Shown here piece after piece: positions 34,438-43,108 of a DNA stretch of 64,000 bases (the stretch's first letter is position 1; each line of letters opens with the position of its first letter). Under the pieces are notes generated by a model. The model did no database searches. It saw only the letters and a program-made list of their open reading frames with translations, and was not told where the DNA came from. This stretch comes from Arthrobacter saudimassiliensis (GTDB taxonomy: Bacteria; Actinomycetota; Actinomycetes; Actinomycetales; Micrococcaceae): contig LN483071.1 of NCBI GenBank assembly GCA_900016675.1, positions 248,001 to 312,000 of the forward strand, in the 5' to 3' direction. The position numbers and the translations under genes are program-made.

Positions 34438-35411
34438 TGGAAACGGATGCACGCTGGCCGGTGGCCATTATCGGCCCGGGCAACATCGGGACAGACCTGA
34501 TGATCAAGGTCCTGCGCGGATCCGGCCGCCTGGAAATGGGCGCCATGGTGGGCATCGAGCCGGATTCCGAAGGGCTCCGGCGCGCCGCCGGGATGGGCAT
34601 TGCCACCACCGCCGAGGGCGTGCAGGGGCTGCTCGCGCTGCCGAACTTCAAGGACATCAAGGTCGTCTTCGACGCGACCAGCGCCTCGGCGCACCTGGCC
34701 AACTGGGAACTGCTCAAGGACACCGGCGTCCGGGTCCTGGACCTGACGCCCGCCGCCGTGGGCCCGTACTGCATTCCGGTGGTCAACCTGGAGGACCACC
34801 TCGGGGAGCGGAACCTGAACATGGTCACCTGCGGCGGCCAGGCCACGGTTCCCATGGTCGCGGCCGTGTCCCAGGTGGCTCCCGTCCGGTACGCGGAGAT
34901 CGTCTCCTCCGTGTCCTCCCGGTCGGCGGGACCCGGCACGCGGGCCAACATCGACGAGTTCACGGAAACCACGTCGGAGGCCCTGGTCCATGTGGGCGGT
35001 GCCGCCGAGGGCAAGGCCATCATCATCATGAACCCGGCGGAACCGCCCATGCTGATGCGCAACACCGTCTATGCGCTGGTGGAGGGAACGCCGGACCACT
35101 CGGCCATCGAGGCCTCCATCCTGGCGATGGCCGAGAAGGTGCAGCAGTACGTCCCCGGCTACAAGCTCAAGCAGGCCGTCCAGTTCGAGACCTTCGACGC
35201 AGCGAATCCGCTGCACATGCCCGGCTCCGGCAGCTTCAGCGGCACCCGCGTGACCGTGATGCTGGAGGTCACCGGCGCCGCGCACTACCTCCCCGCCTAC
35301 GCGGGAAACCTGGACATCATGACCTCCGCCGCCATGGCCACGGCCGAGCGGTGGGCCGAAGAGGCCGGGGTCCCCGACTTTTCCGCCGCACCGGCGATGC
35401 AGGAGGCATAA
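34437..35411 (+). CDS. hsaG: Acylating aldehyde dehydrogenase HsaG (propanal to propionyl-CoA)
   Basis: 324 aa from GTG 34437 with AGAGGAGAA upstream. Rossmann start [19 protein letters not shown], catalytic Cys 132 in [14 protein letters not shown] (same number as DmpF), [17 protein letters not shown], and the C-terminal [18 protein letters not shown]. It works as a channelling complex with HsaF, turning propanal (or acetaldehyde) plus CoA and NAD+ into the acyl-CoA. Coupled by one base to hsaE; hsaF starts 2 bp after its stop. Confidence 0.93.
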   Translation: METDARWPVAIIGPGNIGTDLMIKVLRGSGRLEMGAMVGIEPDSEGLRRAAGMGIATTAEGVQGLLALPNFKDIKVVFDATSASAHLANWELLKDTGVRVLDLTPAAVGPYCIPVVNLEDHLGERNLNMVTCGGQATVPMVAAVSQVAPVRYAEIVSSVSSRSAGPGTRANIDEFTETTSEALVHVGGAAEGKAIIIMNPAEPPMLMRNTVYALVEGTPDHSAIEASILAMAEKVQQYVPGYKLKQAVQFETFDAANPLHMPGSGSFSGTRVTVMLEVTGAAHYLPAYAGNLDIMTSAAMATAERWAEEAGVPDFSAAPAMQEA

Positions 35412-35413
35412 GC

Positions 35414-36421
35414 GTGGACAAGCTCTACATCTCGGACGTCACCCTGCGGGACGGCATGCACGCCATCCGGCACCAGTACACCGTCGACCAGGCCGTGCAG
35501 ATCGCCACGGCGCTCGACGCCGCCGGCGTCGCCTCGATCGAGGTGGCCCACGGCGACGGCATCAACGGCTCGTCCTGTGTCTACGGCTTCGGTGCGCACA
35601 CGGACCTTGAGTGGATCTCCGCCGTCGCCGGCGCCGTCAAGCAGGCCCGGGTCGCCACCCTGGCCCTGCCCGGCATCGCCACCATCTCCCACCTGAAGGA
35701 CGCCCACAGCGCGGGGGCCTCCGTGGTGCGCGTGGCAACGCACTGCACCGAAGCCGACGTCTCCGCCCAGCACATCGCCGCGGCCCGTGAACTGGGCATG
35801 GACACGGTGGGCTTCCTGATGATGTCGCACATGAATCCGCCGGCCGAGCTGGCGCGGCAGGCGAAGCTGATGGAGTCCTACGGCGCGACCTGCGTGTACG
35901 TGGTCGACTCGGGCGGGGCGCTGACCATGCCCGGCGTCGCCGAGCGGATCGACGCCTTCCGGCAGGTCCTGGAGCCCGAAACCCAGATCGGCATCCACGC
36001 CCACGAGAACCTCTCGCTCAGCGTCGCGAACTCGATCACCGCCGTCGAGCACGGCGCCGTGCGGGTCGATGCCTCGCTGGCCGGCATGGGCGCCGGCGCA
36101 GGCAATGCTCCGCTGGAGGCCTTCATCGCCGCCGCCGACAAGTTCGGCTTCGAGCACGGGTGCAGCCTGCCGGCCCTGATGGACGCGGCGGACGACCTGG
36201 TCCGACCCCTGCAGGACCGCCCGGTCCGCGTGGACCGCGAGACCCTCTCGCTGGGTTATGCGGGGGTCTATTCGAGCTTCCTCCGCCACGCGGAGAAGGC
36301 CAGCAGCCGCTACGGCGTCCCCACCACCGACATCCTCATGGAGCTGGGCAAACGGCGGATGGTCGGCGGCCAGGAGGACATGATCGTCGACGTGGCGCTG
36401 GACCTGGCCGCCCGGCGCTGA
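35414..36421 (+). CDS. hsaF: 4-Hydroxy-2-oxohexanoate aldolase HsaF
   Basis: 335 aa from GTG 35414 with AGGAGG 7 nt upstream (inside hsaG); an in-frame ATG at 35351 would overlap hsaG by 60 bp. HMG-CoA-lyase-like TIM barrel: [18 protein letters not shown] with catalytic Arg/Asp, [28 protein letters not shown] with metal-binding His pair, and [18 protein letters not shown]. The C-terminal helical domain binds the dehydrogenase partner HsaG. Splits 4-hydroxy-2-oxohexanoate into pyruvate and propanal. Confidence 0.93.
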   Translation: MDKLYISDVTLRDGMHAIRHQYTVDQAVQIATALDAAGVASIEVAHGDGINGSSCVYGFGAHTDLEWISAVAGAVKQARVATLALPGIATISHLKDAHSAGASVVRVATHCTEADVSAQHIAAARELGMDTVGFLMMSHMNPPAELARQAKLMESYGATCVYVVDSGGALTMPGVAERIDAFRQVLEPETQIGIHAHENLSLSVANSITAVEHGAVRVDASLAGMGAGAGNAPLEAFIAAADKFGFEHGCSLPALMDAADDLVRPLQDRPVRVDRETLSLGYAGVYSSFLRHAEKASSRYGVPTTDILMELGKRRMVGGQEDMIVDVALDLAARR

Positions 36422-36452
36422 GCGCACCGAAATGCAGGCGAAAGGAAACGCA

Positions 36453-37649
36453 ATGACCGCAGTCAGCGCCGAGGGGCTCACCGCAGGCAGCAGCGACCCG
36501 ATGGTGTTCCGCAACGTGCTCGGGCACTTCCCCACCGGGGTGGTCCTGATCACCGGCATCGCCGACGACGGCGCGCCCGTCGGGATGATCGTCGGCTCCT
36601 TCACGTCCGTGTCCCTGGATCCGCCCCTGGTGGCCTTCCTCCCCACGGTCTCCTCCCGGACGTTCGCCAAGCTGCGGACGGCGCGCTCCTTCTGCGTCAA
36701 CGTCCTCGCCGCGGACCAGGAGGATGTCTGCCGGCGGTTCGCCGGCCGGGAGGAGGACAAGTTCGCCGGGGTGTCCTGGCGGCCTTCCCCGTCGGGCGCG
36801 CCGGTGCTCGAGGACAGCGTCGCCTTCATCGACTGCACCTTCGAGTCGATCAACGACGCGGGCGACCACCACATCGTCATCGGCGCGGTGCACGAGCTGC
36901 AGGTCTGCCGCCCCGTGGCGCCCCTGCTGTTCTTCCAGGGCGGCTACGGCCGGTTCGCTCCGATGTCGCTGAGCGCTCCGTTCGACGCCGACCTGATCTC
37001 GGGCGTCCGGCTGGCCGAGCGCAGCCGCACCGAGATGGACCGCCTGGCCGGGGAGCTGGGAGTGGAGTGCACCGCGATGGCGATGATCGGCGACCAGATG
37101 GCGGTGATCGTGGCTGCAACCGGGGCCGCGGCCGAGGCCCGCCTGGGCGAGCGGATTCCCCTGATGCCGCCCATGGGCGAGCTGTGCCTGGCCTGGGAGG
37201 AACCGGAGGCCATCGAACGGTGGCTGGCCCGGGCCATGCCGAGCGACGAATGCACGCCCGGGGAGTACCGCGAGCGCCTGGCCGCGGTCCGTGCGCGCGG
37301 CTGGTCGATGACCATGCGCGGCGGCTACCCGGACGAGGAGGTCTACGAGGCGCTGCGTGAGTATTCCTCGGGCTGCTACACGCCCGCCCAGGAACGGCGC
37401 ATCCGGGAGATCATCTCCCGCACCTCGTCCAGCTACGCGCCGGTGTCCCTGGAGGAGGGGCGCAGCTACGACGCGGACTCGATCCTCGCGCCGGTGCGCG
37501 ACGCGGACGGGAAGGTGCGGCTCGTGCTGCGCATCTCGGACCTTCCCGCCGGCGCTCCGGCGGACCGGGTGCGGCAATGGGCCGACCGCCTCCTGCAGGC
37601 CGCAGCGGCGGTCGAGCAGCTCACCGGCAGCGGAGCGCAGCCGGGCTAG
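36453..37649 (+). CDS. Flavin reductase fused to IclR effector-like domain (HsaB role)
   Basis: 398 aa from ATG 36453 with AAAGGAAA 5 nt upstream. Residues about 8-165 are an FMN-binding split-barrel flavin reductase (NVLGHFPTGVVLITGI, VGSFTSVSLDPPLVAFLP, FCVNVLAADQ, HHIVIGAVHELQV), the type that feeds FMNH2 to HsaA. Residues about 170-395 are extra: GVRLAERSRTEMDRLAGELGVECTAM then RIPLMPPMGELCLAWEEPEAIERWL and YRERLAAVRARGWSM resemble the effector domain of IclR regulators, without any helix-turn-helix. Normal HsaB is about 190 aa. It is last in hsaEGF and ends convergently, overlapping the TetR gene by 4 bp. Confidence 0.85.
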   Translation: MTAVSAEGLTAGSSDPMVFRNVLGHFPTGVVLITGIADDGAPVGMIVGSFTSVSLDPPLVAFLPTVSSRTFAKLRTARSFCVNVLAADQEDVCRRFAGREEDKFAGVSWRPSPSGAPVLEDSVAFIDCTFESINDAGDHHIVIGAVHELQVCRPVAPLLFFQGGYGRFAPMSLSAPFDADLISGVRLAERSRTEMDRLAGELGVECTAMAMIGDQMAVIVAATGAAAEARLGERIPLMPPMGELCLAWEEPEAIERWLARAMPSDECTPGEYRERLAAVRARGWSMTMRGGYPDEEVYEALREYSSGCYTPAQERRIREIISRTSSSYAPVSLEEGRSYDADSILAPVRDADGKVRLVLRISDLPAGAPADRVRQWADRLLQAAAAVEQLTGSGAQPG

Positions 37650-39022
37650 GCTGCTCCGCCGTCCGGGACCGCCGTCCCCGCCGCAGCCCCGCTGCCGGCC
37701 GGGACGGCGCAGTCCTGTTCAGCCTGCAGCGCGGCCCCGTGGAGGGCCGCGCCCATCAGGTCGGCCAGCAGCTCCGGATCCCACTGGCGTTCACCGATCT
37801 GGCGGCTCAGCAGCAGGCCCTCCAGCAGGATGAACAGGCATTCGGCAAGGTAGTCGGCCAGCTCGGCGCGCTCGTCGTCGGCCAGGGCCGGGGACAGCAC
37901 GGTCCGGAACCACTGGGCGGTCATGGCCTGCATGTCCTGCAGGACCGCCTCAAGGTTCCGCCGGTCGGCCTCGGCCACGGCGGCCCGCTGCAGCAGGAGC
38001 AGCAGGCCCAGCCGCATGACCCCGGATTCCGCGGCCAGGTTGTCCATGGTGCGCAGCAGCTGGACGGCCAGCACCCTGGACCAGTTCCCGTCCTCCGGGC
38101 GGGGCGCCAGCGGCGGGCGGGCCGCATCCCAGCGCCGGCAGGCCCCCGCGACGACCGTGCTGATCAGCTCGTCCTTGTCCTTGAAGGACCAGTACAGGGA
38201 GCTGGGCGGCAGGCCGGCCTTCTCGCAGACCCGGGCGACGGTGACGCCCCCGTACCCGTATTCGGCGACGGCTTCCTCGGCGGCCCGCAGGAACACCTCC
38301 CGCGGCCCCTGGCCCTCCCCCGCGTCCACCTGTGCCGGCGCGGCGGGCGGGAGCCGGTCAAGCCGCTCGGTCCGGGCCAGTTCCGCCAGGCGGATCTCCG
38401 CCGCGTCGAGGCAGCAGGCGAGCAGCCACATCACCCTGCGCTGGTCGAGGGGCCGCTGCCCGTGCCGCCGGATGAGCGCACCGTCCCGAATGATCGCACC
38501 GTCCCGGAGCGCGACGGTGAAATGTCCCATGAGCAGTGCGGCGTCCCGGCTCTGGTCCATGTCCTCATCGAATCCCCGCTCCCACCACCGGCCGAGCCAG
38601 TCGACGCTCTGCCTGCGGATGTCCAGGAAACGCGCCCTGGCCGGTGACTCCTCCGGCGGGCGGACGACGACCAGCTGCAGGCCGAAGCGCCAGTAGTCCA
38701 TCTCGCTGTCCGTGGAGGGGAAGGCCAGGAGCTTCTCGTACAGGTCCTCACGCCGCGGCTGCCGGGCGGGCGAGTCGAGCCAGTTGGGCGTGGACGCGGA
38801 CTGGACGCGGAAGGCATGCTCCAGGGCGGCGGCAAGGAGCTGGTCCTTATCGGAAAAGTGCCAGTAGATGGAACTGGCGGACAGTCCGGTCGCCCGCCGC
38901 ACCATGGACAGCTTGGTGCCCTCGTATCCGTGGCCGGCGGCCAGGCGCATGGTCTCCTCCAGGAGCCGCGTACGGGTCTGCTCGCCCTGCCGGTTCCTGC
39001 GGTCGGTCTTGCGTTGCGCCAC
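37646..39022 (-). CDS. Tandem double TetR-family regulator
   Basis: 458 aa, twice the family length. Two complete TetR units: helix-turn-helix 1 at about residues 15-60 (LLEETMRLAAGHGYEGTKLS, LSASSIYWHFSDKDQLLAAAL) and helix-turn-helix 2 at about 240-290 (FLRAAEEAVAEYGYGGVTVA, LPPSSLYWSFKDKDELISTVV). Each is followed by a C-terminal ligand/dimer domain. The two halves resemble each other, so an intragenic duplication is likely. It could bind DNA as an internal pseudo-dimer. It closes the steroid island and faces hemA divergently; the target is unknown. Confidence 0.88.
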   Translation of the reverse strand: MAQRKTDRRNRQGEQTRTRLLEETMRLAAGHGYEGTKLSMVRRATGLSASSIYWHFSDKDQLLAAALEHAFRVQSASTPNWLDSPARQPRREDLYEKLLAFPSTDSEMDYWRFGLQLVVVRPPEESPARARFLDIRRQSVDWLGRWWERGFDEDMDQSRDAALLMGHFTVALRDGAIIRDGALIRRHGQRPLDQRRVMWLLACCLDAAEIRLAELARTERLDRLPPAAPAQVDAGEGQGPREVFLRAAEEAVAEYGYGGVTVARVCEKAGLPPSSLYWSFKDKDELISTVVAGACRRWDAARPPLAPRPEDGNWSRVLAVQLLRTMDNLAAESGVMRLGLLLLLQRAAVAEADRRNLEAVLQDMQAMTAQWFRTVLSPALADDERAELADYLAECLFILLEGLLLSRQIGERQWDPELLADLMGAALHGAALQAEQDCAVPAGSGAAAGTAVPDGGAA

Positions 39023-39187
39023 TGGGGGCCACCTGGTGCTCTCGGGTCGGTTCCGTCACTTCCGCCCACAGCCTACTTCGGCGCAGCGCCGCCGGCTGCC
39101 GCCCTCCTGCTGGCCGGGACGGCACGGATGCGTCCCAAATCACCCGTCGACGAGACCCCCGATGCCGTCGATGGGCGCTTCGATGGC

Positions 39188-39193
39188 TAGTAT
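39188..39193 (+). promoter_or_regulatory. -10 element of leaderless hemA
   Basis: TAGTAT, 9 nt before the hemA GTG. The intervening bases contain no ribosome site. Confidence 0.5.
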
Positions 39194-39202
39194 TAAGCCA
39201 TT

Positions 39203-40540
39203 GTGGCTCTTCTTTCCCTGACTGCGACTCATTCCGACGTCGACCTGGAAACCGTTGCCCGGCTCAGCGCGGGCGCCTCCGAGGTCCCGGCTGCGCTGCT
39301 CGATTCCAGCGGCCAGCTGGTGTCCGGGGCAGTCGTCCTGGCCACGTGCAACCGCTACGAGATCTACTGCGAGACCCGCTCGGACGAAGACGCCGAGGCG
39401 GCGCGCGCGGCCGTGGTGGGCGAAATCAGCGCCCGCTCCGGGCTGCCCAAGGAGACGGTCTCCCGCTGCTTCTCCACCAACACGGGCGAGGACGTGCCCA
39501 AGCACCTGTTCGCCGTCGGCGCGGGCCTGGATTCCGCCGTCGTCGGTGAGCGTGAGATCGCCGGGCAGGTCCGCCGGGCGCTGATCGAGGCGCAGGAGAA
39601 GGGCACCGCCAGCGGCACCCTGACCCGCCTGTTCCAGACCGCCTCGCGCACCGCCAAGGACGTGGGCGCCCTGACGTCGCTCGGCAGCCGCGGCCTGTCC
39701 ATCGTGTCGGTGGCGCTGGACCTGGCCACCGACCTGTCCCTGGAGCCTGACTGGTCCGCCAAGAAGGTCGTGGTCTTCGGCACCGGCGCCTACGCCGGCG
39801 CCACCATGGCCCTGCTCAAGGAGCGCGGCTGCACCGATGTGTCGGTGTGGTCCTCCTCCGGACGGGCGGAGTCCTTCACGGCCACCCGCGGCGGAACCCC
39901 GCTGTCCCGTGCCGGCCTGGGCGCCGCCCTCGCCGCCGCGGACGTCGTGGTGGGCTGCAGCGGCAGCGACGCCCCCGTCGGCGTGGACGACGTGCGCCGG
40001 GTCCGGGCAGGAGCCGACCGCCCGCTGGTCATCATCGACCTCGCCCTGACGCACGACTTCGATCCCGCGGTCCGCGAGCTGGACGGCGTCGACCTCATCA
40101 CCCTGGAGTCCGTGCGGCTGGCCGCGCCGGCCGAGCAGGCCGAGTCCCTGAAGCAGGCCGGCGAGATCGTGACCGAGGCGGCCCGCAACTTCAACCAGGT
40201 CCAGCTCAGCCGCGAGCTGAGCGGCGCGATCGTCGCCCTGCGCCGGCATACCCTGGATGTCCTCGAGTCGGAGCTGGAGAAGGTCCGTGCGCAGCACGGG
40301 TGCACCGGCGCCGCGCAGGAAGTCGAATTCGCGATGCGCCGCATGGTGAAGCAGCTGCTGCACGTGCCGGCCGTCCGGGCACGCGAACTGGCCGCCGAAG
40401 GCCGCCAGGACGACTACGTCCGCGCCCTGGAGGCCCTGTACGGCATCACGGTGGGCGAGGAAGCCCCGGCCCCTGCCCGCGGCGTGGTCGGACACGGCCC
40501 GGCCGCCGAGGACCCGGACGCGGAGCCGCGCACGGCCTAG
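39203..40540 (+). CDS. hemA: Glutamyl-tRNA reductase
   Basis: 445 aa from GTG 39203. Reduces glutamyl-tRNA to glutamate-1-semialdehyde, the first committed step of heme synthesis. Catalytic Cys 49 in [24 protein letters not shown] segment ([18 protein letters not shown]), NADPH-binding [21 protein letters not shown] near residue 190, and the C-terminal dimer helix. Normally it adjoins the divergent hem genes in relatives as I remember; here the steroid island separates it from hemE. Ends 6 bp from the convergent moeZ-like gene. Confidence 0.95.
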   Translation: MALLSLTATHSDVDLETVARLSAGASEVPAALLDSSGQLVSGAVVLATCNRYEIYCETRSDEDAEAARAAVVGEISARSGLPKETVSRCFSTNTGEDVPKHLFAVGAGLDSAVVGEREIAGQVRRALIEAQEKGTASGTLTRLFQTASRTAKDVGALTSLGSRGLSIVSVALDLATDLSLEPDWSAKKVVVFGTGAYAGATMALLKERGCTDVSVWSSSGRAESFTATRGGTPLSRAGLGAALAAADVVVGCSGSDAPVGVDDVRRVRAGADRPLVIIDLALTHDFDPAVRELDGVDLITLESVRLAAPAEQAESLKQAGEIVTEAARNFNQVQLSRELSGAIVALRRHTLDVLESELEKVRAQHGCTGAAQEVEFAMRRMVKQLLHVPAVRARELAAEGRQDDYVRALEALYGITVGEEAPAPARGVVGHGPAAEDPDAEPRTA

Positions 40541-40546
40541 CCCCGG

Positions 40547-41722
40547 CTAGTAGGCCGGCTTTTCAGGTTCGATCCGCCGCACCCAGTCCAGGATGCCCCC
40601 GCTGACGTTCCACACCTGTGCGTAGCCCTGTTCCAACAGGTGCCGCACCACCTCCGCGGAGCGTGCCCCCGACTTGCAGTGCACGTAGATGCGGCGGTCC
40701 CTGGCCGGCTGGAACTGCCCAGCGAGGACCGTGCCGCGGGGCGCCGGCGTCGCCCCGTCGATGCTGACGATGGCGCGTTCGTCCGGTTCCCGCACATCCA
40801 GCAGGTCGAAGTCCGCGCGCCCGGCGGCCCGCTCGGCCAGCAGCGCGTTCAGCTGCTCCACGGTCACTTCCGGCAGGTCCGCTCCCGGCTGCGGCGCGAT
40901 GCCGCAGAAGGCCTCGTAGTCCGCGAGTTCGGTGACCCGGGTCCTGGCCGGATCCCGCCGCACCCGGATTTCCCGCCAGCTCATCTCCAGCGCATCGAAC
41001 ACCAGCAGCCGGCCCAGCAGGGTGGTGCCGGTGCCGGTGATCAGCTTGATCGCCTCGTTGGCCATGACCGAGCCGATCTGGGCGCAGAGCACCCCGAGCA
41101 CCCCGCCCTCGGCGCAGGAGGGCACCTCGCCCGGCGGCGGTGCCTGCGGGTACAGGTCCCGGTAGGTGGGGCCGTGCCCGGACCAGAAGACGCTGACCTG
41201 TCCGTCGAACCGCAGGATCGAGCCCCAGACGCACGGCATGCCCAGGATTTCCGCGGCGTCGCTGACCAGGTATCGGGTGGCGAAGTTGTCGGCGCCGTCC
41301 AGGACCAGATCGTACCCGGCGAGGATGTCCAGGGCGTTGTCCGCATCGAGGCGCACCGGGTGCAGGTCGACCTGGACCAGCGGATTCAGGTCCAGGACGG
41401 CGGCGCGGGCGGACTCCGCCTTGGTCCGCCCCACGTCCGCCATGCCGTGCACCACCTGGCGCTGCAGGTTCGACTCCTCCACCGTGTCGTCGTCGACAAT
41501 GCCGATCCGGCCGACCCCGGCCGCGGCCAGGTAGAGCAGGATCGGCGAGCCCAGCCCGCCGGCGCCCACCACCAGGACCCGGGCGTTCTTCAGCCGGCGC
41601 TGCGCCTGCACCCCGAACCCCGGCAGGATCAGGTGCCGGGAGTAGCGGACGGTCTCCTCACGGGTGAGCTCGGGCCCGGGGGCGACCAGGGCGGGCAGGT
41701 CCTGCGCGGCGAGGGTAGTCAT
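40547..41722 (-). CDS. moeZ: MoeZ/MoeB-like adenylyltransferase-sulfurtransferase
   Basis: 391 aa from ATG 41722, chosen because TAGATT ends 7 nt upstream; an ATG 36 bp earlier would lie before that -10. The N-terminal ThiF/E1-like domain has VLVVGAGGLGSPILLYLAAAGVG (ATP site), DDDTVEESNLQRQ, DGADNFATRYLVSDA and Cys in PSCAEGGVLGVLC. The C-terminal rhodanese domain (about 290-391) has the persulfide Cys in IYVHCKSGARSAEVVRHL. Such proteins activate and thiolate MoaD/ThiS/CysO-like carriers for molybdopterin, thiazole or Cys synthesis; which carrier is served cannot be told. Confidence 0.9.
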   Translation of the reverse strand: MTTLAAQDLPALVAPGPELTREETVRYSRHLILPGFGVQAQRRLKNARVLVVGAGGLGSPILLYLAAAGVGRIGIVDDDTVEESNLQRQVVHGMADVGRTKAESARAAVLDLNPLVQVDLHPVRLDADNALDILAGYDLVLDGADNFATRYLVSDAAEILGMPCVWGSILRFDGQVSVFWSGHGPTYRDLYPQAPPPGEVPSCAEGGVLGVLCAQIGSVMANEAIKLITGTGTTLLGRLLVFDALEMSWREIRVRRDPARTRVTELADYEAFCGIAPQPGADLPEVTVEQLNALLAERAAGRADFDLLDVREPDERAIVSIDGATPAPRGTVLAGQFQPARDRRIYVHCKSGARSAEVVRHLLEQGYAQVWNVSGGILDWVRRIEPEKPAY

Positions 41723-41729
41723 GGGAACA

Positions 41730-41735
41730 AATCTA
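41730..41735 (-). promoter_or_regulatory. -10 element of leaderless moeZ-like gene
   Basis: TAGATT on the minus strand, 7 nt before ATG 41722. Confidence 0.5.
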
Positions 41736-41845
41736 GGCGCTGCCGCCGTGTCGGGCACGCTGTCCGGAAAAGCCGCCGCAGGTAGACTGGTCTTTCATGC
41801 CGCGGGCGCCGGGCGCCCGCACCAGGAGACGAGGTAGCACCACCC

Positions 41846-42460
41846 GTGAGCAACCAGCCAGCCGGCAGGACGACGCGCCTGCCCCGCGAGGAGCGGCGCC
41901 GGCAGCTGATGCGCGCCGCCCAGGAGGTCTTCGTCAGCAACGGCTTCCACGGAGCGGCGATGGACGACATTGCCGACACCGCCCGGGTCAGCAAGCCGGT
42001 GCTGTACCAGCATTTCCCCGGCAAGCGCGAGCTTTACCTCGCCCTGCTGGAGGACCACCTCGAGACGCTGACGCAGTTCCTCACCACGGCCCTGACCTCC
42101 ACCACCGACAACCGGGAGCGGGTGCGCGAGACCATGCGCGCCTACTTCCGCTTCGTCGCCCAGGACAGCCAGGGCCACCGGCTGGTGTTCGAATCCGACC
42201 TGACCAGCGACCAGGAGGTCAGCGCCAGGATCGAGGCCTTCAACGCGCGCTTCGCGAACAGCATCGCCGGCGTCATCGCCGAGGACACCAAGCTTCCGCC
42301 GGTCGAGGCCAAGCTGCTCGGGCGCGCCCTGGCCGGCATGGCCCAGGTCAGCGCCCGCTACTGGCTGGAAACCGACGGGGACCTCGACATCGAGGCCGCC
42401 AGCGAGCTGGTCTACCGTTTAGCTTGGCGCGGAATCAGCCGTTTCCCCAAGGAAACCTAG
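41846..42460 (+). CDS. TetR-family transcriptional regulator
   Basis: 204 aa from GTG 41846. Helix-turn-helix at about residues 17-62 (LMRAAQEVFVSNGFHGAAMDDIADTARVSKPVLYQHFPGKRELYLALL), then a helical effector domain (DUF-type C-terminus with YFRFVAQDSQGHRLVFESDLT). A likely -10 TAGACT lies at 41783-41788, giving a leader of about 50 nt. It is 51 bp upstream of the DUF3107 gene, a pairing conserved in actinobacteria as I recall. Target unknown. Confidence 0.88.
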   Translation: MSNQPAGRTTRLPREERRRQLMRAAQEVFVSNGFHGAAMDDIADTARVSKPVLYQHFPGKRELYLALLEDHLETLTQFLTTALTSTTDNRERVRETMRAYFRFVAQDSQGHRLVFESDLTSDQEVSARIEAFNARFANSIAGVIAEDTKLPPVEAKLLGRALAGMAQVSARYWLETDGDLDIEAASELVYRLAWRGISRFPKET

Positions 42461-42511
42461 GGTAGATTTCGAACCAGCATCTGCTTTGTCAGCATTACTA
42501 GGAGGCACCAC

Positions 42512-42736
42512 GTGGAAGTAAAGATCGGCATCCAGAACGTCGGCCGCGAAATTGCGTTCGAGTCCGGGCAGAGCGCCGACGAGGTCGCCGACCTCGTGGC
42601 CGCGGCCATGAACAATTCCACCGAGCTTCGCCTCAAGGACGAGAAGGGCCGGCTGATCCTGGTGCCCGCCGGCGTCATCGGCTACGTAGAAATCGGTGCC
42701 GAGGAAGTCCGCCGCGTCGGCTTCGGGGCCCTCTGA
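42512..42736 (+). CDS. DUF3107 small protein
   Basis: 74 aa from GTG 42512 with AGGAGGC 5 nt upstream. MEVKIGIQNVGREIAFESGQ and the end IPAGVIGYVEIG-like segment (VPAGVIGYVEIGAEEVRRVGFG) match the actinobacterial DUF3107 family. Small alpha/beta protein, no signal or membrane segment, function unknown. Confidence 0.9.
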   Translation: MEVKIGIQNVGREIAFESGQSADEVADLVAAAMNNSTELRLKDEKGRLILVPAGVIGYVEIGAEEVRRVGFGAL

Positions 42737-42749
42737 ACGGACGACAGCC

Positions 42750-43061
42750 TTGAACGGTGTGGTTGAACTCATCGTGATGGTGCCCGCCGCGCTTGCGGCG
42801 GGCTTCGCCGTTTGGGGCGCGGACCGGCGCCGCAGCCGCTACGGCGTCCTCCTGGCCCCCGGCGTTTCCCTGTCCGCCTGCTGCCTGTGCTGGGTCGGGC
42901 TCCGGATCGCCGGGCTGGGCTCGCATCCCGAGCTGCACTGGCTCACCTGGGCGGTGTCCATAGCGGTGGGCGCCCTCGCCGCCGTGGCCGCCGCCGCCGT
43001 TGCCGGTCCCCGCCGTGCCCGCCGCGACGCGGCCGACCTCGACCGGGCACTGCGCCTCTAG
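42750..43061 (+). CDS. Small membrane protein
   Basis: 103 aa from TTG 42750, 13 bp after DUF3107; GTG 42759 is an alternative. Three hydrophobic helices (about 5-22, 33-52 and 64-85), then a basic/acidic tail. No family recognised. Position suggests co-transcription with DUF3107. Confidence 0.6.
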   Translation: MNGVVELIVMVPAALAAGFAVWGADRRRSRYGVLLAPGVSLSACCLCWVGLRIAGLGSHPELHWLTWAVSIAVGALAAVAAAAVAGPRRARRDAADLDRALRL

Positions 43062-43108
43062 CTCCGGCCCCTGCCCCGTTCCCTCCCCCGCCGGCCCCGG
43101 CCGCCGGT

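Noticed and set aside
39023-39187. Possible attachment site or mobile-element border between the steroid island and hemA
   Set aside because: No tRNA, integrase or direct repeat matching the hemE-side border was found by eye.
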